Shown in pieces: positions 24,240 to 26,554 of a stretch of 26,554 bases of DNA. This DNA comes from CAZGSG01 sp964528095. GTDB taxonomy: Bacteria > Bacteroidota > Bacteroidia > Chitinophagales > Chitinophagaceae. Positions within the stretch are counted from its first letter, which is position 1; each line of letters starts with the position of its first letter. The position numbers and the translations under genes were made by a program. The notes under the pieces are model-generated. The model was not told the origin of the DNA. It was given only the letters and a program-made list of their open reading frames with translations, and made no database searches. The stretch is from NCBI GenBank assembly GCA_964528095.1, contig CAZGSG010000047.1, positions 1 to 26,554 on the forward strand, read 5' to 3'.

Positions 24240-25337
24240 CTATCCAGAATTTTTTTTATTCATAAGGTCACCCCGATCTTCCTTATCAATTGTTGAAAAT
24301 TGAAACGTTGTCTCACTGCTATATGTTTCCCCCGGGCGCAGAATAGAATTGGGAAAACCGGCATGATTCGGCGCATCAGGAAAAGCCTGTGTTTCCAGTG
24401 CAACAGCCCCATGCTTTTGATAGGGGCATCCCTGGTAGCCACTTAATTTTCCGTTCCACCAGTTGGATGTGTAAACCTGTATACCCGGCTGATCGGTAAA
24501 TATTTTGAGTAGCCGGCCCGACTGTTCTTCATACAAACAGGCCGCTGGTGTTTCTTTGGAGGTTTTATTCAATATAAAATTATGATCATACCCCATATCT
24601 GTTATTAATTGATCAATGTGTTTACCGATTTTTTTTGGCTCAGAGAAATAAAACGGCGTGTTCGTTGTAGCCGCGATATCTCCTGATGAGGTATTGTTGC
24701 TGCTCTTTACTGTATAGCTATCTGCATTCAATTGCAGGTAATGATCATAAATAGTGTTTTCATCAAAGCCGGTCAGGTTAAAATAAGAATGGTTTGTGAG
24801 ACTGATAATAGTAGCTTTATCCGTAACGGCTTCATACCGGATGATCAGTTGGTTGTTCCGCGTTAACAGGTATGTTACAAACGTCTTTACATTGCCCGGG
24901 TATCCTTCTTCTCCATCTCTGCTCAGGTAAGAAAACTGAATGCCTGTCTGCTCTTTCTCTTCTACCTGTTTTTCTATTTCCCATACCTTTCTGTTGAATC
25001 CTTCCACCCCTCCGTGCAAATGATTGGGCGGATCATTTAATGGCAGCTGGTAATTCAATCCATCTATAGAAAAAAATCCGTTACTGATCCTGTTCGTGAA
25101 TCGCCCTATGATACATCCCATATAAGGATGCCCGAGCTGATAAGCCGCAAGTTCACTGAAACCGGCTACAATGTTTTTTTTAATGCCGTTTCTATCCGGC
25201 GCGAAAACTGATACAATAGTAGCTCCGTAGTTAGTTATTTCCACATCCACCTGTCCATTGCTTAGCTGGAAAAGAGATACCTCGCGGTCTCCTGCATAAC
25301 CAAATCGTTTTATAGAGAATGTGTTTTTTTTATTCAT
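24240..25337 (-). CDS. galM: Aldose 1-epimerase (galactose mutarotase)
   Basis: This 365-residue enzyme interconverts the alpha and beta anomers of galactose and related sugars, feeding the Leloir pathway. The ATG at 25337 is preferred over a TTG two codons upstream. Family motifs are NHLHGGVEGFNRKVWE (105-120), TNHSYFNLTG with the acid His183, GYDHNFIL near 250, and VALETQAFPDAPNH with the base Glu315. No signal peptide is apparent, so it acts in the cytoplasm. It lies 37 bases after the sugar transporter gene and 55 before the glycosylasparaginase gene, in one operon. Together with the alpha-galactosidase it points to use of galactose. Confidence 0.93.
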   Translation of the reverse strand: MNKKNTFSIKRFGYAGDREVSLFQLSNGQVDVEITNYGATIVSVFAPDRNGIKKNIVAGFSELAAYQLGHPYMGCIIGRFTNRISNGFFSIDGLNYQLPLNDPPNHLHGGVEGFNRKVWEIEKQVEEKEQTGIQFSYLSRDGEEGYPGNVKTFVTYLLTRNNQLIIRYEAVTDKATIISLTNHSYFNLTGFDENTIYDHYLQLNADSYTVKSSNNTSSGDIAATTNTPFYFSEPKKIGKHIDQLITDMGYDHNFILNKTSKETPAACLYEEQSGRLLKIFTDQPGIQVYTSNWWNGKLSGYQGCPYQKHGAVALETQAFPDAPNHAGFPNSILRPGETYSSETTFQFSTIDKEDRGDLMNKKNSG

Positions 25338-25374
25338 GACCAATCAAAATAGCGGGGCTTTTTATTCAATATTG

Positions 25375-26554
25375 TTAATGACCACCCATCACCTGCTCCA
25401 GTTCTTCCAGTGTACGCCCCTTTGTCTCGCGTACCTTCATTTTTACAAAAAAGAAGCCCAGCAGGCAAATACCTGCATACAGGTAAAAGGGCCCGTAAGT
25501 ACCCAGCGACTGCGCGAGTATAGGGAATGTAAAAACCAGGATGAAATAAGCTATCCATAACGACACGATCGCCACAGAGGAAGCTTTACCCCGGACATTA
25601 TTTGGAAATATTTCAGAAATCAGTACCCATGTTACAGGAGCAAGTGAGGTAGCATACATGGCTATCGACAATAAAACAAACAGGGATATCCAGCCAACAC
25701 TAAGCTGTTCGCGCAATGCGAATGCAAGCAAGATATATAATACCGATAGTCCGAGGGAACCGATCAGCATCAATGGCCTCCGGCCCAGTTTGTCTACCTG
25801 CCACATCGCAACGATCGTGAATACAAGATTGACCAGGCCAATAGCTACTGTTTCCATCAACTGCCTGTCCACATCGGCTCCAACAGAAGCAAATATGGTA
25901 GACGTATAGTTGAATACGAAATTAATACCACACAACTGCTGAAATACTGCCAGCCCAATGCCTACGATCACTGCTGGTAATACAGCCCGGTCCAAAAGCG
26001 CGCGCCAGGAAGTATTGGGATGTCCCTTCAATGAATTCTCTATATCTTTCATCACATTTTGAGCATACGTGTTATTGCCAATCCTGTTCAATACCTTTCC
26101 TGCCGCTTCGGTCATGCCGGCCTTCATTAGCCAGCGCGGGCTTTCAGGTAACCACAGTACACCAACAAAAAAAAGTGCAGAGGGAATAAAACCAAGCCCA
26201 AACATCCATCGCCATGCATCAGAACCGTTATCGGAAATAAAATAATTGATAAGGTTGGTTATAAGAATGCCTATCACGATCGTGAGCTGGTTGATGGCCA
26301 CATTTCGGCCGCGGATGCTGGCAGGCGACACCTCTGCTATATACATAGGACTTAACATAGAAGCCATTCCTACACCGATACCTGCGGCAAACCGCATGCA
26401 AACAAATACAGTAAGACCGGAAGAAAAAGCCATTCCGAGAGAAGATATTGCGAAGATCAGCGCGGCCAGCATTAATGCTGGTTTTCTTCCATACTTCTCC
26501 GCCATATTGCCCGCCAGTAATGTACCGGCTATACAGCCCAGGGCAAGAGAACCT
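25375..26554 (-). CDS. MFS sugar porter, 5' end outside window
   Basis: This is a proton-coupled sugar importer of the sugar-porter family (XylE/GalP type). The frame stays open to the right edge, so the gene begins outside; 392 residues are visible, starting in helix 2 (LALGCIAGTLLAG). Motifs are AEKYGRKPALML after helix 2, LPESPRWLM after helix 6, QQLCGINFVFNYTSTIF in helix 7, DKLGRRPLM after helix 8, SEIFPNNVRGKA after helix 10, and RETKGRTLEELE at the C-terminus. The substrate is probably galactose or a related hexose, given the adjacent galM and alpha-galactosidase genes. It is the most upstream visible gene of the operon; the promoter and further genes may lie beyond the edge. Confidence 0.94.
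   Translation of the reverse strand, partial: GSLALGCIAGTLLAGNMAEKYGRKPALMLAALIFAISSLGMAFSSGLTVFVCMRFAAGIGVGMASMLSPMYIAEVSPASIRGRNVAINQLTIVIGILITNLINYFISDNGSDAWRWMFGLGFIPSALFFVGVLWLPESPRWLMKAGMTEAAGKVLNRIGNNTYAQNVMKDIENSLKGHPNTSWRALLDRAVLPAVIVGIGLAVFQQLCGINFVFNYTSTIFASVGADVDRQLMETVAIGLVNLVFTIVAMWQVDKLGRRPLMLIGSLGLSVLYILLAFALREQLSVGWISLFVLLSIAMYATSLAPVTWVLISEIFPNNVRGKASSVAIVSLWIAYFILVFTFPILAQSLGTYGPFYLYAGICLLGFFFVKMKVRETKGRTLEELEQVMGGH

Noticed and set aside
20132..26554. SusC/SusD-type polysaccharide utilisation locus
   Set aside because: The operon has sugar enzymes and an MFS porter, but no TonB-dependent receptor, SusD-like lipoprotein or locus-specific sensor is visible in the window.

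Overview
The window looks like a chromosomal segment of a Bacteroidota bacterium, most likely of the Chitinophagaceae type. The evidence is a C-terminal type IX secretion (T9SS) sorting domain on a large LamG protein, many AraC-type regulators, two-component systems of LytS/LytTR and NarL type, VOC/DUF1801 clusters, genes without clear Shine-Dalgarno sequences, and one promoter of the Bacteroidota form (TTG, 20 bases, TAnnTTTG). The genus is inferred from gene style only.

Layout. Positions 1-1963 (+) hold a two-component cassette of three overlapping genes: a LytS-like kinase cut by the left edge, a membrane protein resembling a kinase that has lost its catalytic parts, and a LytTR response regulator. 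A secreted S41-type protease (2216-3598, -) follows. Positions 3778-5647 (+) hold a small AraC regulator, two VOC proteins and a DUF1801 protein. A large FtsX/MacB-type permease without its ATPase (5876-8284, +) faces a GlxA-type regulator (8325-9305, -). That regulator is divergent from a VOC gene broken by a stop at codon 14 (9465-9791).

Positions 9934-11839 (-) encode two exported proteins of unknown function. They are divergent from a four-gene unit (12064-14723, +): an unknown single-span protein, a 7-TM protein, a histidine kinase with almost no sensor of its own, and a NarL-type regulator. A chloramphenicol-acetyltransferase-like gene (14779-15432, -) is divergent from an AraC regulator (15488-16441, +). 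Between them is a 7-bp direct repeat with a 21-bp period, as expected for an AraC operator. A T9SS-exported LamG/FN3 protein (16807-19380, +) has its own promoter and a strong terminator.

Positions 19427-20131 hold no gene. They carry an array of REP-like repeats with five related hairpins. The two best copies differ at 8 of 163 positions, and all 8 differences are C/T on the same strand.

The right end (20132-26554, -) is a tightly spaced sugar or glycan operon. In transcription order it holds an MFS sugar porter (cut by the right edge), aldose 1-epimerase, a Tat-type glycosylasparaginase, CutC and a GH36 alpha-galactosidase. The products fit release of galactose and cleavage of Asn-linked glycan stubs followed by sugar uptake. 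CutC, whose copper role is doubtful, is the odd member.

The best leads for something undescribed are the repeat array, the 7-TM/kinase split sensor with its unknown neighbours, the catalytically empty kinase-like protein, and CutC in a glycan operon. No CRISPR array, tRNA, rRNA, transposase or phage gene was seen.
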